Shown here: one piece after another, positions 1 through 9,658 of the stretch
How positions within the stretch are numbered: position 1 is the first letter of the stretch
How the letters are laid out: each line of letters begins with the position of its first letter
Assembly: GCF_016862215.1 (NCBI RefSeq)
Contig: NZ_BOMN01000012.1
Span: forward strand, 1 to 64,000
DNA: 64,000 nucleotides
Origin: Winogradskya humida
Lineage (GTDB): Bacteria > Actinomycetota > Actinomycetes > Mycobacteriales > Micromonosporaceae
Direction: 5' to 3'
The notes under the pieces: generated by a model
Databases searched by the model: none
Told to the model about the DNA's origin: nothing
Seen by the model: the letters and a program-made list of their open reading frames with translations, nothing else
Translations under genes and position numbers: made by a program

Positions 1-21
1 TCCGGGGGCTCGGCCCCCGGA
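1..21. terminator. GC-rich perfect hairpin at window edge
   Basis: An 8-bp perfect inverted repeat (1-8 with 14-21) encloses a 5-nt loop. It lies downstream of the leftward tRNA-Val gene, or at the end of a gene outside the window. No T-run is visible, so a terminator role is inferred only from structure and position. Confidence 0.35.
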
Positions 22-32
22 GCAAACATGAC

Positions 33-80
33 GAGAGTCCCCGGTCCGAGCGTTACGCGGACAGAGTCCTCCGACTCTCG
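33..80 (-). other. tRNA 3' trailer inverted repeat
   Basis: CGAGAGTC at 33-40 is the exact reverse complement of GACTCTCG at 73-80. A nested GTCCG/CGGAC pair lies between the arms. The structure begins directly at the 3' end of the tRNA, so it probably folds in the precursor trailer and may serve in processing or termination. Confidence 0.35.
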
Positions 81-152
81 TGGGCGCGGTAGGTTTCGAA
101 CCTACGACCCCTCGCTTGTAAGGCGAGTGCTCTCCCACTGAGCTACGCGCCC
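81..152 (-). tRNA. tRNA-Val (anticodon TAC)
   Basis: Read on the minus strand this is a 72-nt cloverleaf. The 7-bp acceptor stem is GGGCGCG/CGCGCCC with discriminator A, followed by a D-arm, a 5-bp anticodon stem CTCGC/GCGAG with loop CTTACAA giving anticodon TAC, and a T-arm with the GGTTCGAAACC signature. CCA is not encoded, so it must be added after transcription, as is usual in actinomycetes. No duplicated attachment-site sequence or integrase lies beside it. Confidence 0.97.
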
Positions 153-237
153 GGCTCCCGTCCCCGCGCTCGTCACGGCGCGGGGCGTTCCGGAGTGGTT
201 ATCTTACCTTGGTGGGGCTGGTGGGTCTTCTCCGGCT

Positions 238-702
238 TCAGAGGATGAGGTCCTTGAGGGTTTCGCGCCAGGTGGTCTGGTCGCGGGGTTCTCCGGGGCC
301 TTGCATCTGGGCGTAGCGGACGGCGCCTTCCTTGTCGATGATGAAGGTGCCGCGGTTGGCGAAGCCGGATTGGTTGTTGAAGACGCCGTAGGACTGGGCG
401 ACCGCGCCGTGCGGCCAGAAGTCCGCGAGGAGCGGGAAGGTGAAGCCCTCGCGGTCTGCCCAGATCTTGTGGCTGTATGTGGAGTCGACACTCGCCGTCA
501 ACACCTGGATGTAGTCATTCGAGTACTCAGAGTAGTGCTCTTGGATCTCTGAGAGCTCGCCCTGGCAGGTGCCGGAGAACGCCAAGGGGTAGAAGACCAG
601 GAGTACGGCTTTGCGGCCGCGGAAGTCCGAGAGGGAGACCTCCTGGTTGTTCTGGTCCTTGAGCGTGAAGTCCGGCGCCTCTGTGCCCACGTCGATCGGC
701 AT
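238..702 (-). CDS. ahpE: 1-Cys peroxiredoxin, AhpE-like
   Basis: This 154-residue thioredoxin-fold peroxiredoxin reduces hydroperoxides and peroxynitrite in the cytoplasm. The peroxidatic motif is PxxxSGTC with Pro39, Thr45 and Cys46, matching the active site of mycobacterial AhpE (Cys45). There is no second conserved cysteine of a typical 2-Cys enzyme, so it should depend on an external thiol such as mycothiol/mycoredoxin (known for AhpE, inferred here). The DUF3052 gene lies 63 nt upstream on the same strand, an arrangement also seen in Mycobacterium tuberculosis (Rv2238c-Rv2239c). No strong ribosome-binding site precedes the ATG. The family is certain; the AhpE subfamily is likely. Confidence 0.9.
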   Translation of the reverse strand: MPIDVGTEAPDFTLKDQNNQEVSLSDFRGRKAVLLVFYPLAFSGTCQGELSEIQEHYSEYSNDYIQVLTASVDSTYSHKIWADREGFTFPLLADFWPHGAVAQSYGVFNNQSGFANRGTFIIDKEGAVRYAQMQGPGEPRDQTTWRETLKDLIL

Positions 703-765
703 CGGTCAACGATAGCCAAAAGGCCGCGCGGCGGCGGGTACCGCGCGGCTGACGAAGCGGAAGGG

Positions 766-1197
766 TTACTTCTTCTTCGCCCCGCGGGAGGACACCAGGC
801 GGGCAGCGGTCCAGTCCGTGCCCGCGTTCACCGTGGAGGTCTGCTGAAGGCCGGCGGCCGGCGCGTTCTCGCTGACCTCGCTGGGTTCGACATGGCCGTC
901 CCGGCCTGCCTTGGGGGTCAGGAGCCACACCACGCCACTGTCGGCTAGGGGGCTCAAAGCGTCCGTGAGCAGTTCGAACAGGTCACCGTCGCCGTCGCGG
1001 TACCAAAGAAGCACCGCGTCGACCACCTCATCGGTGTCCTCGTCGACCAACTCGCCCACGCGTTCGGTCAGGGCATCACGGAGATCCTCGTCTACGTCAT
1101 CGTCGTAGCCCATCTCCATGACCACCATGCTCGGCTCGAAGCCGAACCGGTCCGCCAGGCTGCGTACGCCGTCGGCCTGACCAGCGGTCGCGCTCAC
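766..1197 (-). CDS. DUF3052 family protein
   Basis: This is a 143-residue acidic cytoplasmic protein with the actinobacterial DUF3052 pattern: a GQADGVRSLADRFGF-type N-terminus, an acidic YDDDVDEDLR segment, and a central VDAVLLWYRDGDGDL block. It ends in a basic lysine tail. No catalytic motif is visible and the function is unknown. The GTG start is preceded by a strong AAGGAGG 9 nt upstream. It lies just upstream of the peroxiredoxin gene on the same strand, as its homologue Rv2239c does in mycobacteria. A terminator hairpin separates it from the E1 gene upstream. Confidence 0.88.
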   Translation of the reverse strand: MSATAGQADGVRSLADRFGFEPSMVVMEMGYDDDVDEDLRDALTERVGELVDEDTDEVVDAVLLWYRDGDGDLFELLTDALSPLADSGVVWLLTPKAGRDGHVEPSEVSENAPAAGLQQTSTVNAGTDWTAARLVSSRGAKKK

Positions 1198-1242
1198 TGT
1201 CTAATTCCTCCTTGCTGTTCACGACAACTTTGTGGGGGTAGT

Positions 1243-1288
1243 CCACACACTCGGCGCCTTGTGCGCAAGTGGCGCACCGAGTGTGTGG
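1243..1288 (-). terminator. Terminator-like hairpin after E1 gene
   Basis: A perfect 12-bp stem (CCACACACTCGG at 1243-1254 with 1277-1288) has an additional CGCC/GGCG inner stem. It begins 4 nt beyond the stop of the leftward E1 gene and lies before the DUF3052 gene. There is no U-run, as in many actinomycete terminators. Confidence 0.6.
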
Positions 1289-1292
1289 CAAT

Positions 1293-3560
1293 CTATCGCG
1301 TCAGCAGGGCATGGGCACCCTGTGTGATGGCATCTTCCCCGATCAGGACCAGTTGCGCTGCCGGACCGAGCGGAACGGGTGAATCTACCGAGGCGATCCG
1401 GCGGACCGCGCCGACGAATCCGCCGTCCACCAGAGCGGCCAGAATTCCCTCGCCGACCCCGCCTGAGCGGCGGGTTTCGTCGACGATGAGGACCCGGCCG
1501 GTCGCTGAGGCCTCGCGGACGAGGTCGGCAACCGGGAGCGGGCTCAGCCAGCGCAGATCCACCACCCGGGAACCGTATCCTTCCGCGGCGAGTTGGGCGG
1601 CGACGCGCAGCGACATGCGCACGCCGTTTCCGAAGGTCAGGATCGTCAGGTCCTCCGCCGAGCCGACCGGGTAGGTGCGGGCGCGGCCGACGGGGATGTG
1701 CGCGCCGGCCCAGTCGCCGGGTGGGGCGTAGGGGGCGAGCCATTCGTTGTCTCCCTGCTGGAACAGGTCGCGGGTGTGGTAGAGGGCGATGGGCTCGAGA
1801 AACACGCTCACCGTGCCGTCCACGGCCGCGGCGGCCAGGCAGGAGCGCAGCAGCGGGGCCGCGTCGGCCGGGCGGGAGGGGACGGCCAGGACCAGGCCGG
1901 GCACGTCGCGCAGGACAGCGACCGAGTTGTCGTTGTGGAAGTGGCCGCCGAAATTCTGCTGGTAGGCGAGGCCTGCGACGCGCACCACCATCGGGTTGCG
2001 GAACGCTCCCTGCGAGAAGAACGCCATGGTGGCCGCCTCACCGCGGAGCTGGTCCTCGGCGTTGTGCAGATATGCCAGATATTGGATCTCGGGGATCGGG
2101 AGCAGGCCCGCGAGACCGGCGCCCAGGCCGAGGCCGAGGATGGACGTCTCGTCGAGCAGGGTGTCGAAGACCCGGGTGGCTCCGAAGCGCTCGCGCAGGT
2201 TCTTCGTCACGCCGTAGACGCCGCCCTTGACCGCGACGTCCTCGCCGAAGAGCAACGCGCCCGGATGGGCGAGCAGCGCGTCGGTCAGGGTGGCGTTGAT
2301 CGTCTGGGCGAGGGTCAGCGGGCCTGCCCGTTCGGGCAGTTTGCCGCCGAAGGCCTGGGAGCGCAGCGCGGAACCGGCTCCGTTGGCCCGGGTGGCGGTG
2401 TCGGTGATGTGTTTCGAGGTGCGCAGCGGGCGGCGGGTGGCCAGCGGCGCCGCGACCTCCGCCGCGGTCGCGAGTTTGGGCTCGCCGAGCACCTCCTCGG
2501 CCACCTTGCGGACCTGCCAGCCGAGCTCGTCGTAACGCGAGATCAGGTCGTCGGGTGTGGCGAACCCGCCCTCGATCAGCAGGCGCGCGGTGCCGATCAG
2601 GGGGTCGCGGGCCAGGTCGCTGCTGATCTCGTCGGCGGCGCGATAGGCCACCTCGGCGTCCGCTCCCGCGTGCCCCATCAGCCGCACCACGGACAGGTGC
2701 AGGACGGCGGGTTTGCGCTGCTCACGAACCCAGTCGGCGGCTTCTCGGGCGGTGTCGTAGGCGGTGGCCAGATCGGTGCCGTCGGCGGCGAAGTAGCGCA
2801 GGCCGGGGCGCGAGCTGAGCGTGGCGGCCACCCAGCCCTCGGGCGAGGGGACGCTGATGCCGAGGCCGTTGTCCTCGCAGACCAGCAGCAGCGGCAGGTC
2901 CTGCCCGAGGTGCTCGTAGTAGCCGGCGGTGTTGAACGCGGCGGTGGCGGTGGCGTGGTTGACCGAGGCGTCGCCGAAGGACGCGACCACGATCGCGTCC
3001 GCGGGCCAGGAGGAGTCGGCGCCCTTGAGCGAGGGGGCCAGCGCGAGGCCGACGGCCCGTGGGAGGTGCGAGGCGATGGTGGACGTCGTGGGGATGATCG
3101 CCAGATCGGACCGGCCGAAGACCTTGTGCCGGCCGCCGGAGATGGGCTCCAGCGAGGACGCGACGATGCCGCGGAGAACATCTCGGGCGGCATCCAGAAC
3201 AAAGTCGCCCGCAGCGGAAGCGACAGCGGCCCGGACACAGTAGAACGCGCCGGAGCGGTAGTGGAGCAGGGCGGGATCATCCGGGCGCAGCACGGCCGCG
3301 ACGGCGGCGTTTCCCTCGTGGCCGGACGACCCGATGGTGTAGAAACCCTCGTTGAAGCTGCGCAGCCAGCGCGCGGCGAGGTCGAGGTGGCGGCTGGTGA
3401 GCTGGGCGTCGAAGAGCTCCCGGGCCCGCTCACCGGTGAGTGCGGAACCTTCGCGGACCGGTTCGCCGGGCGCGCGCAGCGGGTCGCGCGGCCGCAAGGC
3501 CGAGACCGCGTCGCGGAAGCGCTCGTCGAGTTGTTGAGGCGTGGTCACGCGAACCAGCAT
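1293..3560 (-). CDS. TPP-dependent 2-oxoacid dehydrogenase E1, alpha-beta fusion
   Basis: This 755-residue protein carries E1 alpha (about 1-370) and E1 beta (about 415-755) of a branched-chain/acetoin/pyruvate-type 2-oxoacid dehydrogenase in one chain. The alpha half holds the thiamine-diphosphate motif FGDASVNH near residue 195 and an HEGN/SGHEG element near 80. The beta half opens with the FGEDVAVKGGVYG block near 438 and ends with the DLRWLSPLP and DETRRSGG elements of transketolase C-terminal domains. The open frame runs 140 codons further upstream but overlaps the divergent YjbQ gene antisense. The ATG at 3560, with AAGG about 7 nt upstream, is therefore preferred. E2 and E3 partners are not in the window, so the substrate is not determined; branched-chain 2-oxoacids are plausible. 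Confidence 0.88.
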   Translation of the reverse strand: MLVRVTTPQQLDERFRDAVSALRPRDPLRAPGEPVREGSALTGERARELFDAQLTSRHLDLAARWLRSFNEGFYTIGSSGHEGNAAVAAVLRPDDPALLHYRSGAFYCVRAAVASAAGDFVLDAARDVLRGIVASSLEPISGGRHKVFGRSDLAIIPTTSTIASHLPRAVGLALAPSLKGADSSWPADAIVVASFGDASVNHATATAAFNTAGYYEHLGQDLPLLLVCEDNGLGISVPSPEGWVAATLSSRPGLRYFAADGTDLATAYDTAREAADWVREQRKPAVLHLSVVRLMGHAGADAEVAYRAADEISSDLARDPLIGTARLLIEGGFATPDDLISRYDELGWQVRKVAEEVLGEPKLATAAEVAAPLATRRPLRTSKHITDTATRANGAGSALRSQAFGGKLPERAGPLTLAQTINATLTDALLAHPGALLFGEDVAVKGGVYGVTKNLRERFGATRVFDTLLDETSILGLGLGAGLAGLLPIPEIQYLAYLHNAEDQLRGEAATMAFFSQGAFRNPMVVRVAGLAYQQNFGGHFHNDNSVAVLRDVPGLVLAVPSRPADAAPLLRSCLAAAAVDGTVSVFLEPIALYHTRDLFQQGDNEWLAPYAPPGDWAGAHIPVGRARTYPVGSAEDLTILTFGNGVRMSLRVAAQLAAEGYGSRVVDLRWLSPLPVADLVREASATGRVLIVDETRRSGGVGEGILAALVDGGFVGAVRRIASVDSPVPLGPAAQLVLIGEDAITQGAHALLTR

Positions 3561-3600
3561 TGCCGACCTTGGCCACCCCCGCCACCGCGCAATCGCGTCC

Positions 3601-3652
3601 TGTGGATAACGGACGCGGATAACGGGCGTCGATAACGGGCGCCTGTGGATAA
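3601..3652. promoter_or_regulatory. Cluster of DnaA-box-like TGTGGATAA sites
   Basis: Two perfect TGTGGATAA sequences (reverse complement of the DnaA consensus TTATCCACA) lie at 3601-3609 and 3644-3652. Two partial GGATAAC/GATAAC copies lie between them at 3617-3623 and 3631-3636, all in the same orientation. They sit in the divergent gap between the E1 fusion and the YjbQ gene. DnaA binding is inferred from consensus only. Confidence 0.45.
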
Positions 3653-3722
3653 CCGCGTTCGCCTGCGGACAGGCACAACCGCGTGATGAGCTACGAACGT
3701 CTCCGTGTAAGACTTCCCTCTC

Positions 3723-4124
3723 ATGGACACCACCGTGATCACCGTCCGGACCGGTTCGAAGCCGGTGGTCCGCGACATCACGGGCGAAGCGGAGCTGTTC
3801 GTCCGCGGCCGCGGCGACGGCCTGCTGCACGTCTTCGTCCCGCATGCGACCGCCGGGCTGGCGATCATCGAGACCGGTGCGGGATCCGACGAAGACCTGC
3901 TCACGGCCATCGACGAGCTGCTGCCGGCGCAGGACAAGTGGCGGCACAGGCACGGTTCCCGCGGTCACGGTCGTGACCATGTTCTGCCTGCCTGGATCCC
4001 TCCGTACGCGTCACTGCCGGTGATCGGCGGCCGCATAGCGCTGGGCACCTGGCAGTCCATCTGCCTCGTCGACCCGAACGGCGACAACCCCGAGCGCCAG
4101 GTCCGCTTCAGTTTCCTGGGGTAG
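3723..4124 (+). CDS. YjbQ/UPF0047 family protein
   Basis: This 133-residue protein has the full YjbQ (UPF0047) signature: HATAGLAIIE near residue 40, then HGHGRDHVLP-type histidine-rich turns, WIPPYASLPVIGGR near 96-109, GTWQSICLVDPN near 114-125 and a closing R-x-VRFSFLG. The family forms small trimeric beta-barrels. E. coli YjbQ has thiamine-phosphate-synthase-like activity and some members are suggested phosphohydrolases, so the role is not settled. It stands divergently from a TPP-dependent E1 and upstream of aceE, which also uses TPP. That context is suggestive only. Confidence 0.88.
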   Translation: MDTTVITVRTGSKPVVRDITGEAELFVRGRGDGLLHVFVPHATAGLAIIETGAGSDEDLLTAIDELLPAQDKWRHRHGSRGHGRDHVLPAWIPPYASLPVIGGRIALGTWQSICLVDPNGDNPERQVRFSFLG

Positions 4125-4274
4125 CAAAAGTAGTTACTGCCCAGTACATGTGTCCCATGTCGCGCAGCACGACGGTAGGCGTGACGACGGGCACCGGGAG
4201 GGGGCAGGATGGAACCATTGCCGTGCGGCTCACACAATGGGCGTACGGTCCGACACCGACCAAGAGGAATGCCT

Positions 4275-7013
4275 GTGGCCACGGAACGCAAGCGCCCGGT
4301 GATCAGTGACGGCCTGCCGAGCCAGCTTCCGGACATCGACCCCGAGGAAACCAGCGAGTGGGTCGAGTCGCTCGACGGAGTCATCGACGAAGCCGGGCCC
4401 AAGAGAGCCCGTTATGTGATGCTGCGCCTGCTGGAACGCGCCCGTGAGCGACAGGTCGGCGTCCCGCCCCTGACCTCGACCGATTACATCAACACGATCC
4501 CGCCCGAGCAGGAGCCCTGGTTCCCCGGCGACGAGTTCGTGGAGCGGCGCATCCGGGCGTACATCCGATGGAACGCCGCGATGCTGGTGCACCGCGCGCA
4601 GCGCCCGCAGATCGGCGTGGGCGGTCACATCTCGACCTACGCGTCGAGCGCCAGCCTCTACGAGGTCGGCATGAACCACTTCTTCCGCGGCAAGGACCAC
4701 CCCGGCGGCGGCGACCACATCTTCTTCCAGGGTCACGCCTCCCCCGGCATGTACGCCCGCGCGTACCTCGAGGGCCGGCTGACCGAGAACGACCTGGACG
4801 GCTTCCGCCAGGAGTTGTCGCACCCGGGTGGCGGCCTGCCGAGCTACCCGCACCCGCGGCTGATGCCGGACTTCTGGGAGTTCCCGACGGTCAGCATGGG
4901 CATCGGCCCGCTGAACGCGATCTACCAGGCCCGGTTCAACCGGTACATGCACAACCGCGGCATCAAGGACACCAGCCAGCAGCACGTCTGGGCGTTCCTC
5001 GGCGACGGCGAGATGGACGAGGTCGAGTCGCTCGGCGCGATCGGCCTGGCCGCCCGCGAGGAGCTCGACAACCTCACCTTCGTGATCAACTGCAACCTGC
5101 AGCGGCTCGACGGCCCGGTCCGGGGCAACGGCAAGGTCATCCAGGAGCTGGAGTCGTTCTTCCGCGGCGCCGGCTGGAACGTCATCAAGGTCGTCTGGGG
5201 CCGCGAGTGGGACGCCCTGCTCGCCAAGGACACCGACGGCGCGCTGGTCAACCTGATGAACACCACGCCGGACGGCGACTTCCAGACGTACAAGGGCGAG
5301 TCCGGCGCGTACGTCCGGGAGAACTTCTTCGGCCGTGACCCGCGCACCCGCAAGCTGGTCGAGGGCATGTCCGACGACGACGTGTGGAACCTCAAGCGCG
5401 GTGGTCACGACTACCGCAAGCTCTACGCCGCGTACAAGGCCGCCACCGAGCACACCGGCCAGCCGACGGTCATCCTGGCGCACACCATCAAGGGCTGGAC
5501 GCTGGGCTCGCACTTCGAGGCCCGCAACGCCACGCACCAGATGAAGAAGCTGACCCTGGACGACCTCAAGGGCTTCCGGGACCGGCTCTACCTCGACATC
5601 AGCGACAAGCAGCTCGAGGAGAACCCGTACCTCCCGCCGTACTTCCACCCCGGTGCGAAGTCCGACGAGATGCAGTACCTGCAGGAGCGCCGGCGCGAGC
5701 TGGGCGGCTACGTGCCGACCCGGCGCACCAAGCCGAAGACGCTGGCGATCCCGGAGTCGAAGACGTTCGGTGACGTCAAGCGCGGGTCCGGCAAGCAGAA
5801 GATCGCCACCACGATGGCCTTCGTGCGCCTGCTCAAGGACCTGATGCGCGACAAGGAGTTCGGGGCCCGCTGGGTGCCGATCATCCCTGACGAGGCGCGT
5901 ACGTTCGGCATGGACTCGCTCTTCCCGACGAAGAAGATCTACTCGCCGCACGGCCAGACCTACACGTCGGTCGACCGGGAGCTCTTCCTGTCGTACAAGG
6001 AGTCGACCACCGGGCAGATCCTGCACGAGGGGATCAACGAGGCCGGCTCGACCGCAAGCTTCATCGCCGCGGGCACGTCGTACGCGACCCACGACGAGCC
6101 GATGATCCCGCTGTACATCTTCTACTCGATGTTCGGCTTCCAGCGCACGGCGGACGAGCTGTGGGCCGCCTCGGACCAGATGACCCGGGGCTTCCTGCTC
6201 GGCGCGACCGCGGGCCGCACCACGCTCAACGGCGAGGGCCTGCAGCACGAGGACGGCCACTCGCTGCTGATCGCCGCGACCAACCCCGCGGTGGTGGCGT
6301 ACGACCCGGCGTTCGCGTTCGAGATCGCGCACATCGTCGAGCGTGGCCTGCACCGGATGTACGGCGAGCACCAGGAGAACGTCTACTACTACCTGACGAT
6401 CTACAACGAGCCGATCCTGCAGCCCGCGGAGCCGGCCGACGTCGACGTCGAGGGCCTGCTCAAGGGCATCTACCGCTATGCCGCGGCGCCGCAGACGACC
6501 GGTCCGAAGGCGCAGATCCTCGCCTCCGGCACGGGCATGCAGTGGGCGATCAAGGCGCAGGAGCTGCTCGCTCAGGACTGGGGCGTCGGCGCCGATGTCT
6601 GGTCGGTGACCTCGTGGACCGAGCTGCGCCGCGACGCGGTGGAGACCGAGGAGCACAACCTGCTCAACCCGGGCGAGCCGGGGCGCAAGCCGTACATCCA
6701 GACCAAGCTGGAAGGCACGGAGGGCCCGGTCGTCGCGGTCAGCGACTGGATGCGGGCCGTCCCCGACCTGATCAGCCGCTGGGTGCCGAACGACTACACG
6801 TCGCTGGGCACGGACGGCTTCGGCATGAGCGACACCCGGCACGCCCTGCGCCGCCACTTCCACGTGGACGCGGAGTCGGTGGCCGTGGCGACGCTGCGCC
6901 AGCTCGCGCTGCGCGGCAAGGTCCCGGCGCACGTGCCGGCCGAGGCCGCCAAGAAGTACGCGATCGACGACGTCAGCGCGGCTCCGGTCGGCGAGACCGG
7001 CGGCGACAGCTGA
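4275..7013 (+). CDS. aceE: Pyruvate dehydrogenase E1 (homodimeric AceE)
   Basis: This is a 912-residue homodimeric E1 of the pyruvate dehydrogenase complex. It decarboxylates pyruvate and acetylates the lipoyl groups of E2. Visible marks are [12 protein letters not shown] near the N-terminus, [10 protein letters not shown], the [10 protein letters not shown] block, the TPP/Mg motif GDGEMDE at about residues 243-249, and the C-terminal transketolase domain. GTG at 4275 is chosen because AGAGG ends 7 nt upstream. An in-frame ATG at 4269 sits directly on that site and is too close. As in other actinobacteria, E2/E3 must be encoded elsewhere. A strong terminator follows. Confidence 0.96.
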   Translation: MATERKRPVISDGLPSQLPDIDPEETSEWVESLDGVIDEAGPKRARYVMLRLLERARERQVGVPPLTSTDYINTIPPEQEPWFPGDEFVERRIRAYIRWNAAMLVHRAQRPQIGVGGHISTYASSASLYEVGMNHFFRGKDHPGGGDHIFFQGHASPGMYARAYLEGRLTENDLDGFRQELSHPGGGLPSYPHPRLMPDFWEFPTVSMGIGPLNAIYQARFNRYMHNRGIKDTSQQHVWAFLGDGEMDEVESLGAIGLAAREELDNLTFVINCNLQRLDGPVRGNGKVIQELESFFRGAGWNVIKVVWGREWDALLAKDTDGALVNLMNTTPDGDFQTYKGESGAYVRENFFGRDPRTRKLVEGMSDDDVWNLKRGGHDYRKLYAAYKAATEHTGQPTVILAHTIKGWTLGSHFEARNATHQMKKLTLDDLKGFRDRLYLDISDKQLEENPYLPPYFHPGAKSDEMQYLQERRRELGGYVPTRRTKPKTLAIPESKTFGDVKRGSGKQKIATTMAFVRLLKDLMRDKEFGARWVPIIPDEARTFGMDSLFPTKKIYSPHGQTYTSVDRELFLSYKESTTGQILHEGINEAGSTASFIAAGTSYATHDEPMIPLYIFYSMFGFQRTADELWAASDQMTRGFLLGATAGRTTLNGEGLQHEDGHSLLIAATNPAVVAYDPAFAFEIAHIVERGLHRMYGEHQENVYYYLTIYNEPILQPAEPADVDVEGLLKGIYRYAAAPQTTGPKAQILASGTGMQWAIKAQELLAQDWGVGADVWSVTSWTELRRDAVETEEHNLLNPGEPGRKPYIQTKLEGTEGPVVAVSDWMRAVPDLISRWVPNDYTSLGTDGFGMSDTRHALRRHFHVDAESVAVATLRQLALRGKVPAHVPAEAAKKYAIDDVSAAPVGETGGDS

Positions 7014-7027
7014 TCAGCACGGCCTGA

Positions 7028-7067
7028 AGGGGTGTGCCGCGTTACAGCGGTACACCCCTCAGTTTTT
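7028..7067 (+). terminator. Rho-independent terminator of aceE
   Basis: A 13-bp stem (7028-7040 with 7047-7059, one G.U pair) with a 6-nt loop is followed by five T at 7063-7067. It starts 15 nt after the aceE stop codon. Confidence 0.9.
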
Positions 7068-7092
7068 GCCCGAGATGGTCGAAAAGTCGGGC

Positions 7093-9216
7093 ATGGTGCG
7101 TGCTCAGATCAGTCACAAGCTGCTTGCCCTCGGCCTCGGCAGTGTCATCAGTACGGCCGCGGTCCTCGTAGGGGTCGGCGCCTGGCAGAGCGGTTCGTTC
7201 GCCGACCGCACGGACGACCAGGTCCAGCAGCTGACGACCGACGATCTGAACCGCACCTCGGACGAGGTGAACAGGCTGGTCAGCTCGGTCGGCGACGAGG
7301 TGCAGACCGGCGTCAGCAACAGCATGAACACCGCCAACTCGCTGCTCAAGAAGGCCGGCGGCGCGTCGCTGCAGGACCGGACCGTCAAGTGGGCCACGAC
7401 CAACCAGGTCAGCCAGGCCAAGAGCACCGTGACCCTGCCCCGGATGGCCGTGGGCGGCAAGTGGCTGGGCCAGAACACGAGCTTCGGCACCTCCACCACG
7501 TTCGTGGACGACACCGCCGACCTCACCGGGCGCTCGGTGACCGTCTTCCAGCGGATGAACGACGACGGTGACCTGCTGCGGGTGGCGACGAACGTCAAGG
7601 GCAAGACCGGCAACCGGGTGATCGGTACGTACATCCCGGCGACAGGCGCGGACGGCACCCCGAACGCCGTCGCCGCCGCGATCAAGTCGGGCAAGAGCTA
7701 CCGCGGCGTGGCGCAGGTGGTCGACACCTGGTTCATCACGGCGTACGACCCGATCAAGGACAGCTCCGGTACGGTCATCGGCGCGCTGTTCGTCGGCGTA
7801 CCCCAGTCCACCGCCCTGGCGAACCTGACCGACGCGATCGCCGGCAGCAAGATCCGCGAGAACGGCTCGGTGGCGGTCTACAGCACGAACAGCGCCGACA
7901 AGGGCCGGGTCATCGCCTCCAGCGTCGACGGCGCGGCCGGGACGACCGTGCTGGACGCCACCGACGCCAAGGGCGTGAAGTACGTCGAGCAGATCGTCAC
8001 CGAGGCGACGAAGCTCACCGGCGACAACACGTTCCGGACCACGTACCAGCTGCCCGGCGCCACCAACGGCAAGGCCGGCAACACGATCACCACGGCGTCG
8101 TTCTACAAGCCCTTCTCCTGGGCGATCGCGGTCAACGGGTACGAGGCCGACACCACCGGAGCCTCCGACGCGGTCCGCGACGGGCGCCGGGACATGCTGG
8201 TCGCGTTCGTCATCGCGGCGCTGCTGATGGCGGTGGCCGGTGGCCTGCTGGCGGCCGGGCAGGCGCGCCGCATCTCGAAGCGGCTGGGCCGGCTGACCGA
8301 CGCCCTGGCCCGGCTGGCCAAGCGTGACCTGACGGTCAGGAGCGACGAGAGCGGCACCGACGAGATCGGCCGGGCCGGCACGGCGCTCAACACGGCCGTC
8401 AGCGAGCTACGCGAGGTGATGATCGAGGTCACCGGGGCGTCGCACGAGGTGTCGAAGTCGGCCGGGCTGGTCGCGACGACCGGTGGCGAGCTGACCGGCT
8501 CCGCCGCGACCGCCTCCGACCGGGCCGGAGCGGCGAGCCGGGCGGCCGAGGACATCTCGCACGTGGTGCAGACGGTTGCCGCCGGCGCCGAGGAGATGGG
8601 GGCCTCGATCAGCGAGATCTCCAGCAACGCGCAGGACGCGGCCAGGGCCGGGCGTGACGGCGTGGGCCTCACCGCCACCGCCTCGGGCGTCATCGACGAG
8701 CTGCGCGTCTCCACCGGCAAGATCGCCGACGTGGTCCGGCTGATCGCCAGCATCGCCGAGCAGACGAACCTGCTGGCGCTGAACGCGACGATCGAGGCGG
8801 CCCGGGCGGGCGACGCCGGTAAGGGCTTCGCGGTGGTCGCGGGCGAGGTCAAGGATCTGGCCCAGGAGACCGCGAAGGCGACCGAGGACGTCACCGCGCG
8901 GGTGTCGGCCATCGAGGGCGACACCGCCAAGGCCGTCGAGGCGATCAACGCGATCACGAACACGATCGCTCAGGTCAACGACTACCAGACGGCGATCGCC
9001 GCGGCGGTCGAGGAGCAGGCCGCGACGACCGCGGAGATGTCGCGCAACATCTCCGAGGTGGCCGTGGGCAGCCAGGAGATCGCTTCGGGCATCGGCGCGG
9101 TCAGCGGGGCCGTGGAGAGCACCCGCGGCGCGGTGCAGGTCTCCCACCAGGCCGCCGAGGAGCTCGACGCGACCGCGCGCCGGCTCACCGTACTCGTGGA
9201 CAGATTTACTGTTTGA
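7093..9216 (+). CDS. Methyl-accepting chemotaxis protein
   Basis: This is a 707-residue membrane chemoreceptor. A signal anchor (about 7-30) leads into an extracytoplasmic single-Cache-like domain. TM2 lies at about 368-390, followed by a HAMP domain and a cytoplasmic signalling coiled coil. The hairpin tip [18 protein letters not shown] starts at about residue 556 and is the CheA/CheW contact site. The ATG at 7093 follows a weak GAAAAG; an ATG at 7075 would add six residues. The aceE terminator ends just upstream, so it needs its own promoter or readthrough. No other chemotaxis gene is in the window. The ligand is unknown. Confidence 0.93.
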   Translation: MVRAQISHKLLALGLGSVISTAAVLVGVGAWQSGSFADRTDDQVQQLTTDDLNRTSDEVNRLVSSVGDEVQTGVSNSMNTANSLLKKAGGASLQDRTVKWATTNQVSQAKSTVTLPRMAVGGKWLGQNTSFGTSTTFVDDTADLTGRSVTVFQRMNDDGDLLRVATNVKGKTGNRVIGTYIPATGADGTPNAVAAAIKSGKSYRGVAQVVDTWFITAYDPIKDSSGTVIGALFVGVPQSTALANLTDAIAGSKIRENGSVAVYSTNSADKGRVIASSVDGAAGTTVLDATDAKGVKYVEQIVTEATKLTGDNTFRTTYQLPGATNGKAGNTITTASFYKPFSWAIAVNGYEADTTGASDAVRDGRRDMLVAFVIAALLMAVAGGLLAAGQARRISKRLGRLTDALARLAKRDLTVRSDESGTDEIGRAGTALNTAVSELREVMIEVTGASHEVSKSAGLVATTGGELTGSAATASDRAGAASRAAEDISHVVQTVAAGAEEMGASISEISSNAQDAARAGRDGVGLTATASGVIDELRVSTGKIADVVRLIASIAEQTNLLALNATIEAARAGDAGKGFAVVAGEVKDLAQETAKATEDVTARVSAIEGDTAKAVEAINAITNTIAQVNDYQTAIAAAVEEQAATTAEMSRNISEVAVGSQEIASGIGAVSGAVESTRGAVQVSHQAAEELDATARRLTVLVDRFTV

Positions 9217-9658
9217 TCTTCCCGCCCGCGCCCAGAACGGCAGCGAGCTTGTCGAACTGCTGGTTGGTTCCCTCGATCATGTAGCCCTGGACCACGTCGT
9301 CGGTGTAGCCGGCGAAGTGGTTGGTGAGCTCTGTGCGACCGTCGCCCAGATCCTTGAGGGTGACGGTCGCGGTGCCTCCGCCGATCCCGCGCTGGCCCTC
9401 CCACTCGTACCCGAGCGTGGCGACCGGCTCGACGACGGTGAAGCGCATGTCGGTCGGGAATTCCGTCCCGTCGGGGGCGACCATGGTCAGGCGGAAGACA
9501 CCGCCGGGGCGTACATCCATCTCCACGCTCTCCCGGGGTGTGGTCATGCCGGAAGGCCCCCACCAGGCGGCGAGCTGGTCCGGGTCGGTCCAGGCCGCCC
9601 AGACGAGCTCGCGGGGAGCGTCGAAGACGCGAACGATGTCGATCTCACGGAAATCCAT
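9206..9658 (-). CDS. SRPBCC/AHSA1-type START-like protein
   Basis: This 150-residue protein has the AHSA1 (Aha1 C-terminal-like) pattern: [19 protein letters not shown] at the N-terminus, a WWGPSG turn near residue 33, GGVFRLTM, and the closing helix that packs over a hydrophobic cavity. Such proteins bind hydrophobic ligands; the substrate is unknown. Its start overlaps the stop of the upstream ArsR gene as TGATG, so translation is coupled. ArsR-AHSA1 pairs are common. Its 3' end overlaps the convergent chemoreceptor by 11 bp. Confidence 0.88.
   Translation of the reverse strand: MDFREIDIVRVFDAPRELVWAAWTDPDQLAAWWGPSGMTTPRESVEMDVRPGGVFRLTMVAPDGTEFPTDMRFTVVEPVATLGYEWEGQRGIGGGTATVTLKDLGDGRTELTNHFAGYTDDVVQGYMIEGTNQQFDKLAAVLGAGGKIKQ

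Noticed and set aside
81..152. tRNA-Val as integration site of a mobile element
   Set aside because: No integrase, no duplicated tRNA 3' end and no foreign-looking genes nearby.
1593..3635. 680-codon rightward frame over the E1 fusion gene
   Set aside because: Shadow frame; composition is Gly/Arg/Ala-rich with no motif, whereas the leftward frame encodes a complete E1.
4230..6932. 900-codon open frame antisense to aceE
   Set aside because: It is a shadow of aceE produced by high third-position GC; its translation is low-complexity (Arg/Leu/Val/Gly-rich) with no domain, and aceE on the other strand is unambiguous.
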